A stretch of 64,000 nt of DNA. Origin: JAKAAZ01 sp963817855 (GTDB lineage: Bacteria > Acidobacteriota > Terriglobia > Terriglobales > Acidobacteriaceae). The DNA is taken from contig CAWFQA010000001.1 of assembly GCA_963817855.1 (NCBI GenBank), forward strand, positions 868,001 to 932,000, read 5' to 3'. Shown here piece by piece: positions 28,352 to 38,662 of the stretch. The notes beneath the pieces were generated by a model. The model searched no databases and was not told the DNA's origin. It was given only the letters and a program-made list of their open reading frames with translations. The position numbers and the translations under genes were made by a program. How positions within the stretch are numbered: position 1 is the stretch's first letter; the number at the start of each line of letters is the position of its first letter.

Positions 28352-29431
28352 GTGACTTTTCTTCGTTCGTCTAGTGGATCGATTGTGCGGGTCACTCACG
28401 AGGACCGTGTTTTGACTGGCTTCGTCTCGCCCCCGCGGCTGTGTCAATTTCTTGGAATTGGATTGCTTTGTCTGTCGCTTGGAATGGGAGTGTCCGCGAC
28501 GGCGCAATCTTCATCACAAACCGTCCTGGATTCCCAAAGCCCTCGACCAGCATTTACTCCGGCGCCCCTCGACGCAGGGTTTGGACCTCTGGATACCGCG
28601 CAGCCCAAAGGCATCATGCCGCAGCAGATCATCCAACGCTTCGCGGAAAAAGAAACGCAATTCAAGCGCGCACTGGAAAATTACACCTACCGTCGCACCG
28701 TCAAGCTTGACTCGATTGGAGACAACGGCGGCATTGATGGAGAGTATCTCCAGGTGGACGACATCGTGCTGAGCCCGTCGGGACGCAAGCAGGAAAAAGT
28801 CGTCTATGCACCCTACAACACCTTGACGCGGGCGTTGCTGAGCCCCGCGGATTTCGACGACATTGAGCACCGGCTGCCGTTTACTTTGACAACCGAGGAT
28901 GTCGCGCAATATCGCGTGACCTACGTCGGCACCGAGCGGGTCGACCAGGTCGACACATATGTGTTCGACGTGGAGCCTCGGCACATGCAAAAGGATCAGC
29001 GTTATTTTTCGGGGCGCATCTGGGTTGACGCCAAGGATTTTCAGATCATCGTGACCAACGGGAAAAATATTCCAGACGATACCCGGCGCGGCCGGGAAGA
29101 TCTTTCCATCCCGTTCACGACGTACCGCCAGCAGATCGATGGGAAATACTGGTTCCCGGTGTATACCCGCGCGGAAGGCGTGCTGCACTTCAAGAATTGC
29201 AAAGCGTGCCTGCCCAGCGATGTCCACCTGAGGGAAATCGTGAAGTACGGCGACTACAAACAGTTTGGTTCCTCTGTGCGGTTTACGCTTGAAGGATTGG
29301 AGCGGCCGCCGGACCTTCCGGCAACCCTGCCAGGAAATGGACCCACAGGCCCGCAGACTGCGAGCGCCGGGCCGACCATCAACAGCTTCGCCGAAACGGG
29401 CGCAGGCCGGCAGGATGCCGCGAAAGACTAG
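28352..29431 (+). CDS. Exported protein of unknown function, acidobacterial LolA-like fold
   Basis: A 359-residue protein. Residues 31-53 are hydrophobic and end in SATAQ, typical of a signal peptide or anchor. The mature part (ENYTYRRTVKLDSI, RYFSGRIWVDAKDFQIIVTNGKNIPDDTRRG, FTTYRQQIDGKYWFPVYTRAEGVLHF) has the extended-strand pattern of a LolA/outer-membrane lipoprotein-sorting-like domain, but I cannot show a defined family or motif. The start is GTG 28352, so a later start nearer the signal segment is possible. The C-terminus is a Pro/Gly/Ala tail of about 45 residues. Confidence 0.65.
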   Translation: MTFLRSSSGSIVRVTHEDRVLTGFVSPPRLCQFLGIGLLCLSLGMGVSATAQSSSQTVLDSQSPRPAFTPAPLDAGFGPLDTAQPKGIMPQQIIQRFAEKETQFKRALENYTYRRTVKLDSIGDNGGIDGEYLQVDDIVLSPSGRKQEKVVYAPYNTLTRALLSPADFDDIEHRLPFTLTTEDVAQYRVTYVGTERVDQVDTYVFDVEPRHMQKDQRYFSGRIWVDAKDFQIIVTNGKNIPDDTRRGREDLSIPFTTYRQQIDGKYWFPVYTRAEGVLHFKNCKACLPSDVHLREIVKYGDYKQFGSSVRFTLEGLERPPDLPATLPGNGPTGPQTASAGPTINSFAETGAGRQDAAKD

Positions 29432-29470
29432 TCCCATAGTTCGTCCGCCAAAAGGCTGGCAGAGAAGGTG

Positions 29471-29500
29471 AGATCCGCCGATGAAAGCGGGTCTTTATGT
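29471..29500 (+). terminator. Candidate intrinsic terminator
   Basis: AGATCCGC (29471-29478) pairs with GCGGGTCT (29487-29494; one G-U pair) over an 8-nt loop, followed by TTATGTT. It lies 40 nt after the 28352 gene stop, before the convergent ppa gene. The T run is weak. Confidence 0.4.
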
Positions 29501-29542
29501 TGTGATCGGATTGCAAATTCGTCCGAGCCGAGCGTAGCGCGG

Positions 29543-30121
29543 CTATCGCGGAACCAGGATGTTGTGCTTATCTTCCACTCCGGCAGTATTTGTTGCCGCT
29601 TTGCCATCCTCATAGCGCTTCATCGACGCTGTAATGGCTTCGCGAGCGCGCGAAGCGTCGTGCCAACCCTTCACTTCCACCCGCTTGCCTTCCAGATCTT
29701 TGTAGATGGCGAAGAAATGGGTGATTTCGCGCAGCATGTGAGGATAGATTTCGGTGTAATTCCATACATCCGCATAGCGTGGATTGCTGCGGCCGACCGA
29801 CAGAATCTTCTCATCCGGGATGCCCTGGTCCATCATGAGCAACAGGCCGATAGGACGAACATCCATCACGCATCCTGAAAAGCTGGGTGAATCGACCAGC
29901 ACCAGCACATCCAGCGGGTCGCCGTCCTCGCTGAGAGTGCTGGGAATAAATCCGTAGTCACCGGGGTAGTGGACTGGGGAATGCAGGTTGCGATCCAGGC
30001 GGAAGACGTGAAATTTCTTGTCGTACTCGTACTTGTTCACCCCCTCGTAGGGTATTTCGATGACCGCCGTGATCACTTCAGGAGTTTTTGGCCCGGCGGG
30101 AAGTTCCAGATAATTCGTCAT
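29543..30121 (-). CDS. ppa: Inorganic pyrophosphatase
   Basis: Hydrolyses pyrophosphate to phosphate, pulling biosynthetic reactions forward; cytoplasmic. The 192-residue protein has the family I signature DGDPLDVLVL (metal-binding Asp cluster), preceded by GDYGFIPSTLSEDGDP and HSPVHYPGDYG, with NKYEYDKKFHVFRLDR at the start. A ribosome site AAGGA lies 7 nt upstream. It is divergent from purS with only 66 nt between starts. Confidence 0.95.
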   Translation of the reverse strand: MTNYLELPAGPKTPEVITAVIEIPYEGVNKYEYDKKFHVFRLDRNLHSPVHYPGDYGFIPSTLSEDGDPLDVLVLVDSPSFSGCVMDVRPIGLLLMMDQGIPDEKILSVGRSNPRYADVWNYTEIYPHMLREITHFFAIYKDLEGKRVEVKGWHDASRAREAITASMKRYEDGKAATNTAGVEDKHNILVPR

Positions 30122-30172
30122 TCATTTTCCTTGAGTGTGGATTGCCTTTGGGAAATCGGCGGGCCGTCTACG

Positions 30173-30178
30173 TATAAT
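30173..30178 (+). promoter_or_regulatory. -10 box (TATAAT) giving a leaderless purS
   Basis: A perfect TATAAT ends 9 nt before the purS ATG at 30188. Transcription should begin 0-3 nt before the start codon, and no ribosome site is visible. The best -35 match (TTGGGA at 30148) has a 19-nt spacer. Confidence 0.5.
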
Positions 30179-30187
30179 TCAGTCACG

Positions 30188-30433
30188 ATGAAGGCCCATG
30201 TGTATGTGATGCTTCGCAAGACCGTGCTGGACCCCCAGGGGCAGACCATCCACGGAGCTCTACGAAAGATGCAATATCGCGGTGTTGAAGATGTACGCCA
30301 AGGCAAATACTTCGTCCTGACCCTCAGCGATACGCTGGCATTGCCGGAAGCGCAGCTGGAGGTGGAGCGAATTGCCCGCGAAGTTCTCGTAAACCCCGTG
30401 ATTGAAGAGTACACGTATCGACTGGAGCCGTGA
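30188..30433 (+). CDS. purS: Phosphoribosylformylglycinamidine synthase subunit PurS
   Basis: Small subunit that, with PurQ and PurL, makes FGAM synthase in purine synthesis. The 81-residue protein has the PurS layout: VMLRKTVLDPQGQTIHGALRKMQYRGVEDVRQGKYF and the C-terminal AREVLVNPVIEEYTYRLEP. The ATG at 30188 fits the family start; the open frame further upstream reaches into the ppa promoter and is not coding. No purQ or purL neighbours, which is unusual. A leaderless transcript is likely. Confidence 0.9.
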   Translation: MKAHVYVMLRKTVLDPQGQTIHGALRKMQYRGVEDVRQGKYFVLTLSDTLALPEAQLEVERIAREVLVNPVIEEYTYRLEP

Positions 30434-30488
30434 GCGGAAACTTTACGTTCCGCGGAGAAGCAACCTCTTCAAGCCAAAAAGATGCGCG

Positions 30489-30517
30489 TTGACACCCAAT
30501 CCTCGGGAGCCTAGAAT
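30489..30517 (+). promoter_or_regulatory. Strong sigma70-type promoter of the methyltransferase gene
   Basis: TTGACA (30489-30494), a 17-nt spacer and TAGAAT (30512-30517). The consensus -35 and ideal spacing make this one of the best promoters in the window. It would give a leader of about 135 nt before 30662, which has GGAGG at 30651-30655. The rest of the 30434-30661 gap contains a weak GCGGAA/TTCCGC stem just after purS. Confidence 0.6.
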
Positions 30518-30661
30518 CTGCTCCCAAGAGGCGTGGGACTGCCAAAACCCCCGTTCTGTTTGCTGAAGTTCGCGATCCTCCTCACCTGATCGATCCCCTC
30601 CAGTTCGGTCGCAGAAATTGGCGCCCTGTTTCCATTCGAACACCAGCAAAGGAGGACTGTC

Positions 30662-31717
30662 ATGGCTGTGGATATGGATAAGTTGAACGCTTTTATGGGG
30701 CGGTTTGTCGGGGATCTGGGTGCGACCGTGCATGCGGGCATGGTGGTAATCGGCGAGAAGCTTGGGCTGTACAAGGCGCTTGCGACCGGGCCGATGACCT
30801 CCGTCGAACTTGCCGGCAAAACCCAAACCGACGAACGATATCTGCGTGAATGGCTGGCCTCGCAGGCGGCTGGCGGCTACGTCTCGTACGATGACAAGAC
30901 GAAAAATTTCAGTCTCACCGAAGAACAGGCGTTCGCGCTTGCGACAGAGGACAGCCCTGCATATATCCCCGGCGCCTTCCAAGTGGCACTTGGAGCACTG
31001 GCGGCAGTCCCGCGGATCGCGGACTCGTTCCGTACTGGGTCAGGGATGGGGTGGGGCGAACATACCGACGACGTATTTCATGGAACCGAAAAATTCTTCC
31101 GACCCAGCTACGCGGCCAACCTTATCAGCTCGTGGATTCCCGCGCTTGATGGCGTTAAGCAGAAATTGGAGGCGGGGGCGCGAGTGGCGGACGTGGGCTG
31201 CGGGAAGGGATCGTCCACGATCCTGATGGCGAAAGAATTTCCCAAATCCAAGTTCACGGGATTCGATTACCACGACAAGTCGATTGAAGCGGCGCGCTCC
31301 AATGCACTACGGGATGGCGTTGCCGACCGGGTCTCATTCGAAGTGGCCAAAGCCAAAGATTATCCGGGAAAAGACTACGATTTTGTGACGGTTTTCGACT
31401 GCCTCCATGATATGGGCGATCCGGTGGGAGCGGCGGCGCATGTGCGCTCGTCACTGAGGGAAAACGGCACATGGATGATCGTCGAGCCGTTCGCGAACGA
31501 TGAATTGAAGGACAATCTGAACCCCGTGGGCCGGGTTTACTACTCATTTTCCACTCTGTTATGCACGCCATGTTCACGGTCTCAGGAGGTGGCACTCTGC
31601 CTGGGAGCGCAAGCTGGAGAGTCACGCGTGCGACAGGTAATCACGTCGGCCGGATTCGGCCATTTCCGGCGCGCAACTGAAACTCCGTTCAACATTGTCT
31701 ACGAAGCACGCCCTTGA
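30662..31717 (+). CDS. SAM-dependent methyltransferase with N-terminal winged-helix-like domain
   Basis: A 351-residue protein. The N-terminal region (about 10-85: VVIGEKLGLYKALATGPMTSVELA, TDERYLREWLASQAAGGYVSY) resembles the dimerisation/winged-helix domain seen in O-methyltransferases. The SAM-binding motif VADVGCGKGSSTILMA lies near residue 177, followed by FTGFDYHDKSIEAA and DFVTVFDCLHDMGDP. The substrate cannot be told. It has its own strong promoter at 30489 and ends 98 nt before glmS. Confidence 0.85.
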   Translation: MAVDMDKLNAFMGRFVGDLGATVHAGMVVIGEKLGLYKALATGPMTSVELAGKTQTDERYLREWLASQAAGGYVSYDDKTKNFSLTEEQAFALATEDSPAYIPGAFQVALGALAAVPRIADSFRTGSGMGWGEHTDDVFHGTEKFFRPSYAANLISSWIPALDGVKQKLEAGARVADVGCGKGSSTILMAKEFPKSKFTGFDYHDKSIEAARSNALRDGVADRVSFEVAKAKDYPGKDYDFVTVFDCLHDMGDPVGAAAHVRSSLRENGTWMIVEPFANDELKDNLNPVGRVYYSFSTLLCTPCSRSQEVALCLGAQAGESRVRQVITSAGFGHFRRATETPFNIVYEARP

Positions 31718-31800
31718 TCTCCGGTTTTTTCTGCTCCTCGAAAACGACCCGATATAGGCATCCAACAGGCACGAACGAACGCAAAATCGTTCCCCGCACG

Positions 31801-31806
31801 TACAAT
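31801..31806 (+). promoter_or_regulatory. -10 box (TACAAT) giving a leaderless glmS
   Basis: TACAAT ends 9 nt before the ATG at 31816, the same spacing as at purS and the 42292 ORF. No ribosome site is visible before the ATG. The -35 is not convincing. Confidence 0.4.
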
Positions 31807-31815
31807 GGGACAACC

Positions 31816-33696
31816 ATGTGCGGCATTGTTGGTTATGTGGGCAGCAAAGATCCTGTCCCGGTGATTCTTGAGGGGCTGCGGCGCCTGGAATATCGCGGCT
31901 ATGATTCTGCGGGCATTGCTGTTGCCGGCGGTCCTGACGGTCTGGAACTGTGTCGCGCGCCAGGAAAACTGAAAAATCTGGAAGAAGTCTTGCGCCAGCA
32001 GCCCCTGCACGGAACCTATGGCATTGGCCATACGCGCTGGGCGACGCATGGCCGCCCCACGGAAGAGAATGCGCACCCGCATCGTGACTGCAGCGGGCGG
32101 CTGGTCGTGGTGCACAACGGCATCGTCGAGAATTATCTGCAGCTGAAACATTCGCTGGCGGCGCAGGGCCACAAATTTGTAACCGAGACGGATACGGAGA
32201 TCATCGCGCACCTGATTGAATCGGAGTTAGCCGCGGCAAAAGAAAAAGGTCGAGCCATTCAGCTCGACGAAGCGGTGCGGCGCGCCGTGCGCCACCTGAC
32301 GGGAGCGTTTGCCATCGGCGTCCTTTCCGCCGATTTCCCCCAGACACTGATTGCGGCGCGCAGTGGACCGCCGGCGGTCGTTGGCCTGGGCGATGGAGAA
32401 TACTTCATCGCGTCCGATGTTCCCGGCATCCTGCACCACACTCGCAAGCTCTACTTTCTGGCGGATGGCGACATGGCCATCCTGACGCCGCAGGGTGTGA
32501 CCCTGACGGATTTCGGTGGCAATCCGATCGAACGCAAAGTGCAGAACATCTTGTGGGACCCGATTCAGGCGGAAAAGGGCGGCTACAAGCACTTTATGCT
32601 GAAAGAAATCTTCGAGCAGGGAAGAGCGGTGCGCGACACCTCGCTGAGCCGGGTTTCCCTCGATACGGGCAAGGTTTTTCTGGAGGAAATGCAAATTCCG
32701 GAAGCCGAATTCCGAGCAGCGACAAAAATCAACATTGCGGCATGCGGAACCAGTTGGCACGCGGGTCTGGTTGGCAAATATATGATCGAGCGGCTGGCGC
32801 GTCTGCCGGTCGAGGTCGATTATGCCAGCGAGTACCGCTATCGCGATCCCATCGCCGACCCGAAGGCAATCGGCCTGCTGATCACGCAGTCTGGCGAAAC
32901 CGCCGACACCATTGCGGCGCAGCGGGAGATTGCTGCCAAGGGCTCGAGGACGCTAGCCATCTGCAATGTGGTGGGCGCGATGATCGCCCGCGAGGCGAAC
33001 GGCTCGATCTATACGCATGCCGGGCCAGAAATCGGCGTCGCGTCTACTAAGGCATTTACAGCACAGCTGACGGCATTGTTCATCCTGGCGCTATATCTCG
33101 CGCAGCAACGTGGCACGGTTGATGCCGATGAAAGCCTGGCTCTGGTGGAGGAACTGACGCGTGTCCCCAACAAGATTCGCGACATTCTGAAGCACTGTAA
33201 TCCTGCGTGCGAGGCGCTGGCGAAGATTTATTCGAACGCCAGCGACTTTCTATTTCTTGGCCGCGGCATTCATTACCCGATTGCGCTGGAAGGCGCGCTG
33301 AAGCTGAAGGAGATTTCCTACATCCACGCGGAAGGCTATCCTGCGGGCGAAATGAAACATGGCCCAAACGCCTTGATCGATGAATCTTTGCCGGTTGTCG
33401 TGCTGGCGACGCAAGACAGCAATGATCCTACCTCCAAGCTGCGGTATGAAAAAACGCTATCCAATATTCAGGAAGTGACGGCGCGATCCGGCCAGGTGAT
33501 TGCGGTAGCGATCGAAGGGGACCAGGAAATCGCTCAACTGGTCACCCACGTTGTTTACATTCCGCACGCGCCGGAATTGCTTCTACCGATTCTGGAAGTG
33601 ATTCCTCTGCAACTGCTTGCCTACCATATTGCGGTGCGGCGCGGGTGTGACGTCGACCAGCCACGTAACCTGGCCAAGTCTGTCACCGTGGAATAG
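31816..33696 (+). CDS. glmS: Glutamine-fructose-6-phosphate aminotransferase GlmS
   Basis: Makes glucosamine-6-phosphate from fructose-6-phosphate and glutamine, the entry to UDP-GlcNAc synthesis. The 626-residue protein starts MCGIVGYVGS with the catalytic Cys2. The amidotransferase domain continues with YRGYDSAGIA and GIGHTRWATHGRP. The two SIS domains hold CGTSWHAGLVGKY, LLITQSGETADTIAAQ and SEFLFLGRG-like SDFLFLGRGIHYPIALEGALKLKEISYIHAEGY, ending QPRNLAKSVTVE. An in-frame upstream extension to 31714 has no support. No glmS ribozyme is visible upstream; the promoter is leaderless. A terminator follows at 33716. Confidence 0.97.
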   Translation: MCGIVGYVGSKDPVPVILEGLRRLEYRGYDSAGIAVAGGPDGLELCRAPGKLKNLEEVLRQQPLHGTYGIGHTRWATHGRPTEENAHPHRDCSGRLVVVHNGIVENYLQLKHSLAAQGHKFVTETDTEIIAHLIESELAAAKEKGRAIQLDEAVRRAVRHLTGAFAIGVLSADFPQTLIAARSGPPAVVGLGDGEYFIASDVPGILHHTRKLYFLADGDMAILTPQGVTLTDFGGNPIERKVQNILWDPIQAEKGGYKHFMLKEIFEQGRAVRDTSLSRVSLDTGKVFLEEMQIPEAEFRAATKINIAACGTSWHAGLVGKYMIERLARLPVEVDYASEYRYRDPIADPKAIGLLITQSGETADTIAAQREIAAKGSRTLAICNVVGAMIAREANGSIYTHAGPEIGVASTKAFTAQLTALFILALYLAQQRGTVDADESLALVEELTRVPNKIRDILKHCNPACEALAKIYSNASDFLFLGRGIHYPIALEGALKLKEISYIHAEGYPAGEMKHGPNALIDESLPVVVLATQDSNDPTSKLRYEKTLSNIQEVTARSGQVIAVAIEGDQEIAQLVTHVVYIPHAPELLLPILEVIPLQLLAYHIAVRRGCDVDQPRNLAKSVTVE

Positions 33697-33715
33697 ACGG
33701 ACTCTGGCAGCCCCG

Positions 33716-33746
33716 GCCGGGCGAACCGCTCCCGGCTTCTTCTTTT
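33716..33746 (+). terminator. Intrinsic terminator after glmS
   Basis: GCCGGG (33716-33721) and CCCGGC (33731-33736) form a 6-bp GC stem with a 9-nt loop, followed by TTCTTCTTTT. It lies 20 nt after the glmS stop. Confidence 0.7.
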
Positions 33747-33825
33747 GTGCAAACACCTGATAAGACTTCTGCGTCCAACTTCTGCATCCAATGTGGTAGA
33801 GAAGTTCCGATCGAAAGGAAACCCG

Positions 33826-34353
33826 ATGAAACAGATCTTCGTAACCGCTTGCTGCATCATCCTCTGTTCGATCCCGGCGCTGGGCCAAAAGAAAGCCGCT
33901 CACGGAGCGGCAATGACGGACCAGCAATTCGTTAATCTCGCCGCACAGACTGATATGGTGGAAGCCAATCTCGGGCAACTGGCGCAAACCGCGGCTGCCA
34001 CACAGCCGATCAAAGACTACGGCCAGATGCTGGTCACCGATCACACCAACGACTACAACCAGCTCTACGCCGCGGCGCATCAGGCCAATCTGGATGTGCC
34101 GAATGCCATCGATGCCGAACACAATAAGGCAATGGTTGACCCATTCCAGAAACTGCAGGGCGCTGCCTTTGATCGTCGTTACGTCCGTGAAATGATAGCT
34201 GGGCATACGAAAGCAATTAGCGTTTACAAAAAAGAAGCGGCAGATGCGCAGAATCCGGCTCTGAAATCCTATGCCGAGACAGCGTTGCCCGTTCTTCAGA
34301 AGCATCTCGATGACGCGAAAAATCTGGAGAAAGGCAAAACTGGAAGTAAGTGA
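33826..34353 (+). CDS. DUF4142 family exported protein
   Basis: A 175-residue protein with a signal peptide (MKQIFVTACCIILCSIPALG, cut near ALG-Q) and a four-helix DUF4142 domain: MTDQQFVNLAAQTDMVEANLGQLA, AAATQPIKDYGQMLVTDHTNDYNQL, FDRRYVREMIAGHTKAISVYKKE, NPALKSYAETALPVLQKHLDDA. This is a ferritin-like periplasmic family of unknown role. The ATG at 33826 has an AAAGGA site 8 nt upstream. The earlier in-frame start would remove the signal peptide. Confidence 0.88.
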   Translation: MKQIFVTACCIILCSIPALGQKKAAHGAAMTDQQFVNLAAQTDMVEANLGQLAQTAAATQPIKDYGQMLVTDHTNDYNQLYAAAHQANLDVPNAIDAEHNKAMVDPFQKLQGAAFDRRYVREMIAGHTKAISVYKKEAADAQNPALKSYAETALPVLQKHLDDAKNLEKGKTGSK

Positions 34354-34764
34354 AGCTGGCAACCAGGGACGAACGTACGCGTTAGATTCATTTGAACGCG
34401 GCAGTAAGTGAGAGCCCGCGAACCGGCGGACGCACATTTAGTCGCAGCTCGAAGTCGCTCCGCGCCCTCCTAACGCAATGATTTGTCCCATGCGGAGCCA
34501 TCTTGTCTCATCTGTTAAGAGCATCGCAGGAGAGTTCGGCGGAATGTGAGGGGCTGAGAGCGGCGGTTCCGATGTTCTCCGGCGCGCCAGGTCCGGGCTG
34601 ATGTGCGTTGACGTGAAGAAACAAAATGGTGCGGCCGTTTGAGGTGCTTCCAATCAGCCCCATAGGTGCCGCTGCTGTCTAGAGTTACCGCACAACCTTA
34701 TTCATCCGAATGCCATCGGAACAACCCAGTGTCTGCGAACAGCTGCCAAAAAGATCGTCTCATT
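34354..34764. other. Intergenic region without recognisable genes
   Basis: Two short similar segments, GTAAGTGAAGCTGGCAACCA (34347-34366) and GTAAGTGAGAGCCCGCGAAC (34405-34424), stand near the DUF4142 end. Several short ORFs occur, none with a family signature. An in-frame extension of the next gene reaches 34666 but has no signal-peptide logic. Confidence 0.4.
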
Positions 34765-36129
34765 TTGACCTGGGTGCGAAAAGGGATCGCATGCGCACTC
34801 CTGGCTCTCTTCACATTGACGACATCGACAGCGAACGCCTATTCCGTGCTTTCGCATGAAGAAGTTGTCGACATGGCATGGAGCCGCCATATTGTTCCAT
34901 TGTTGCGGAAGCGATATCCCAATGCCACTCCGGATGATCTACGCATTGCGCACTCCTACGCGTACGGCGGCTGCATCATTCAGGACCTGGGGTATTATCC
35001 CTTCGGCAGCAAAGAGTTCAGCGACTTGTTGCACTACGTTCGCACCGGGGAATTTATCAACAATTTGCTGAAAGACTCCGATAACTTGAATGAATACGCG
35101 TTCGCACTGGGAGCGCTGGCGCATTATCGGGGCGATACGATTGGGCACCCTTCAGTGGGCCTGGCGACTGCTCGTGAATATCCTCACCTGGAAAGTCGCT
35201 TTGGTCCTTTTGTCAGCTATTACGATTCACCTACGGCTCATATCCGAACCGAATATGGGTTTGATGTGGTTCAGGTTGCTCAAGGCCATTACGTCAAAGA
35301 GAATTACACGAACTTCATCGGCTTCAATGTCGCAACGCCGGTGTTAGAGCGAGCCTTCAAAGACACCTACGGCATCGATCTAAAGGCTGTGCTGAAGCAT
35401 GAAGGCCTGGCGGTTAACACCTATCGTTATTCCGTCAGCACTGTCATTCCAGAAATGACCCGCGCCGCAGTGCTGCATTACAGCAAGCAGATCCAGGAGC
35501 AGGTTCCGAACTTCGACCGCAGCCATTTTGTCTATCGTGTGAACCGCGTCGACTACGAACATGAGTGGGGTAAGCAATACCACAAGCCGGGATTCGGAGC
35601 GCATGTGATCGCCTTCATCCTCAAGATTCTTCCGAAGCGCGGTCCATTTTCCGCGTTGAAGTTGCAACTTCCATCTGCTGCCGATCAGAAGCTGTATCTC
35701 GACAGCATGCAATCCACCGTGAATAGCTATGAAAAAGATGTCGACCAACTGCGAAGTGAGCCCACTCCTGATCGCACGCTGCAACTGAAAGATTTAGATT
35801 TCGACACCGGCAAGCCGACCGAGCGCGGTGAATATCCGCTGGCCGATAAAAGCTACGCGAAACTGCTGGATACGGTGACGCACGAAAAAAATGCCGACAT
35901 TTCGAGCGACCTGCGTGCCAGCCTGCTCAATTACTACGACGGCTTCCATCCCCCGCACAGAAGCCGGTTCTATCCGGTGTTTTTCACGAGAAAGCAGCGG
36001 AAGCTGGAGCGGAATCTGGCATTGCTGCGGGCCAAGCAACCGCAGCCGATGACGGTGGCCAAACTATCCAAAGAGTTTGTTGGGAGCGCAGGCCACACAA
36101 GTCTGCGCGAAAATCGAATCCTTCGCTAG
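34765..36129 (+). CDS. Exported zinc-dependent phospholipase C-type protein
   Basis: A 454-residue protein. The signal peptide (about residues 5-25, KGIACALLALFTLTTSTANA) is followed by AYSVLSHEEVVDMAW, the start of the zinc-dependent phospholipase C (S1/P1-like) domain, then LRIAHSYAYGGCIIQDLGYYPFGS, ALGALAHYRGDTIGHPSVG and VYRVNRVDYEHEWGKQYHKPG. His and Asp residues in these blocks are probable zinc ligands. Substrate is not certain. Starts at TTG 34765 and GTG 34774 both give the signal peptide; GTG 34666 would not. The C-terminal 130 residues are specific to this protein type in acidobacterial genomes, as far as I can tell. Confidence 0.75.
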   Translation: MTWVRKGIACALLALFTLTTSTANAYSVLSHEEVVDMAWSRHIVPLLRKRYPNATPDDLRIAHSYAYGGCIIQDLGYYPFGSKEFSDLLHYVRTGEFINNLLKDSDNLNEYAFALGALAHYRGDTIGHPSVGLATAREYPHLESRFGPFVSYYDSPTAHIRTEYGFDVVQVAQGHYVKENYTNFIGFNVATPVLERAFKDTYGIDLKAVLKHEGLAVNTYRYSVSTVIPEMTRAAVLHYSKQIQEQVPNFDRSHFVYRVNRVDYEHEWGKQYHKPGFGAHVIAFILKILPKRGPFSALKLQLPSAADQKLYLDSMQSTVNSYEKDVDQLRSEPTPDRTLQLKDLDFDTGKPTERGEYPLADKSYAKLLDTVTHEKNADISSDLRASLLNYYDGFHPPHRSRFYPVFFTRKQRKLERNLALLRAKQPQPMTVAKLSKEFVGSAGHTSLRENRILR

Positions 36130-36293
36130 CAGCTAGACACAGCGCGCCGGAGCCGACAAAGCAATTTAGCAGGCTCCATGCGGTAAACTAGTAGGGAGAT
36201 CGGGATACTCCCGCAATCCGCGCGCTTGCCAGTTGGATTCTCGCGTTTGCCGCCCAGCCAATCTACATACCAGAACAGGAAACTTCATTTATC

Positions 36294-38114
<1,821 letters not shown>

Positions 38115-38218
38115 TGATGCCCATGGCGGAGCTGCTCTAAAATCGAGGAACGCGCTAAGGTGCCCTGGCTGAACGAGGAGCCCTGGTATCGAGGACTCCA
38201 CAGCTGGGTCAAAGGAAA

Positions 38219-38551
38219 ATGTCGCAACAGGATTTGTTCTCCACGGAAAGCTTGAAACCCGAGGCCTCCGCATTGCCGAAGACAGAAAACTGGTCAGAAT
38301 CCCCGGCTCCGCTTTGGCTGCAAAGGGTATCCATCGTCATCCTGGTGGTGTTTTGCTTCTACGTGGGGCTGCTGGTATTTGTTCTTCCATGGACGAGATA
38401 CTGGAACGAAAATCATTATCTGCTGACCTTTTCCCCAATCGGCCCATTGATGAGCTCCGGCATTACGCGCGGAGTCGTTTCCGGACTTGGATTGCTGGAT
38501 GTTTGGATAGGCATATCGGAAATCATCCACTACCACGAGCATCGATCCTGA
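38219..38551 (+). CDS. Small two-helix membrane protein of unknown function
   Basis: A 110-residue protein with about 30 hydrophilic residues, a helix at about 37-57 (IVILVVFCFYVGLLVFVLPW) and a shorter hydrophobic segment at about 72-98 (IGPLMSSGITRGVVSGLGLLDVW), ending EIIHYHEHRS. I recognise no family. AAAGGA lies 4 nt before the ATG. It lies 104 nt after typA and 111 nt before the LOG-type gene, on the same strand. Confidence 0.7.
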   Translation: MSQQDLFSTESLKPEASALPKTENWSESPAPLWLQRVSIVILVVFCFYVGLLVFVLPWTRYWNENHYLLTFSPIGPLMSSGITRGVVSGLGLLDVWIGISEIIHYHEHRS

Positions 38552-38662
38552 GCGTGTTTACCTCACCTTCCGTGGCCGGACTGCAGCGTTACTAATGCGG
38601 ATGTCATCCCACCATATGGTTCACGGTTTCGTCAAATTCACAATTTGAAACATGAGGTCTCG

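Noticed and set aside
31714..31815. N-terminal extension of GlmS
   Set aside because: GlmS must begin with Met-Cys, since Cys1 is the nucleophile, and the -10 box lies inside the extension.
31714..31815. A glmS ribozyme in the glmS leader
   Set aside because: The leader appears to be missing altogether, with a -10 box just before the ATG.
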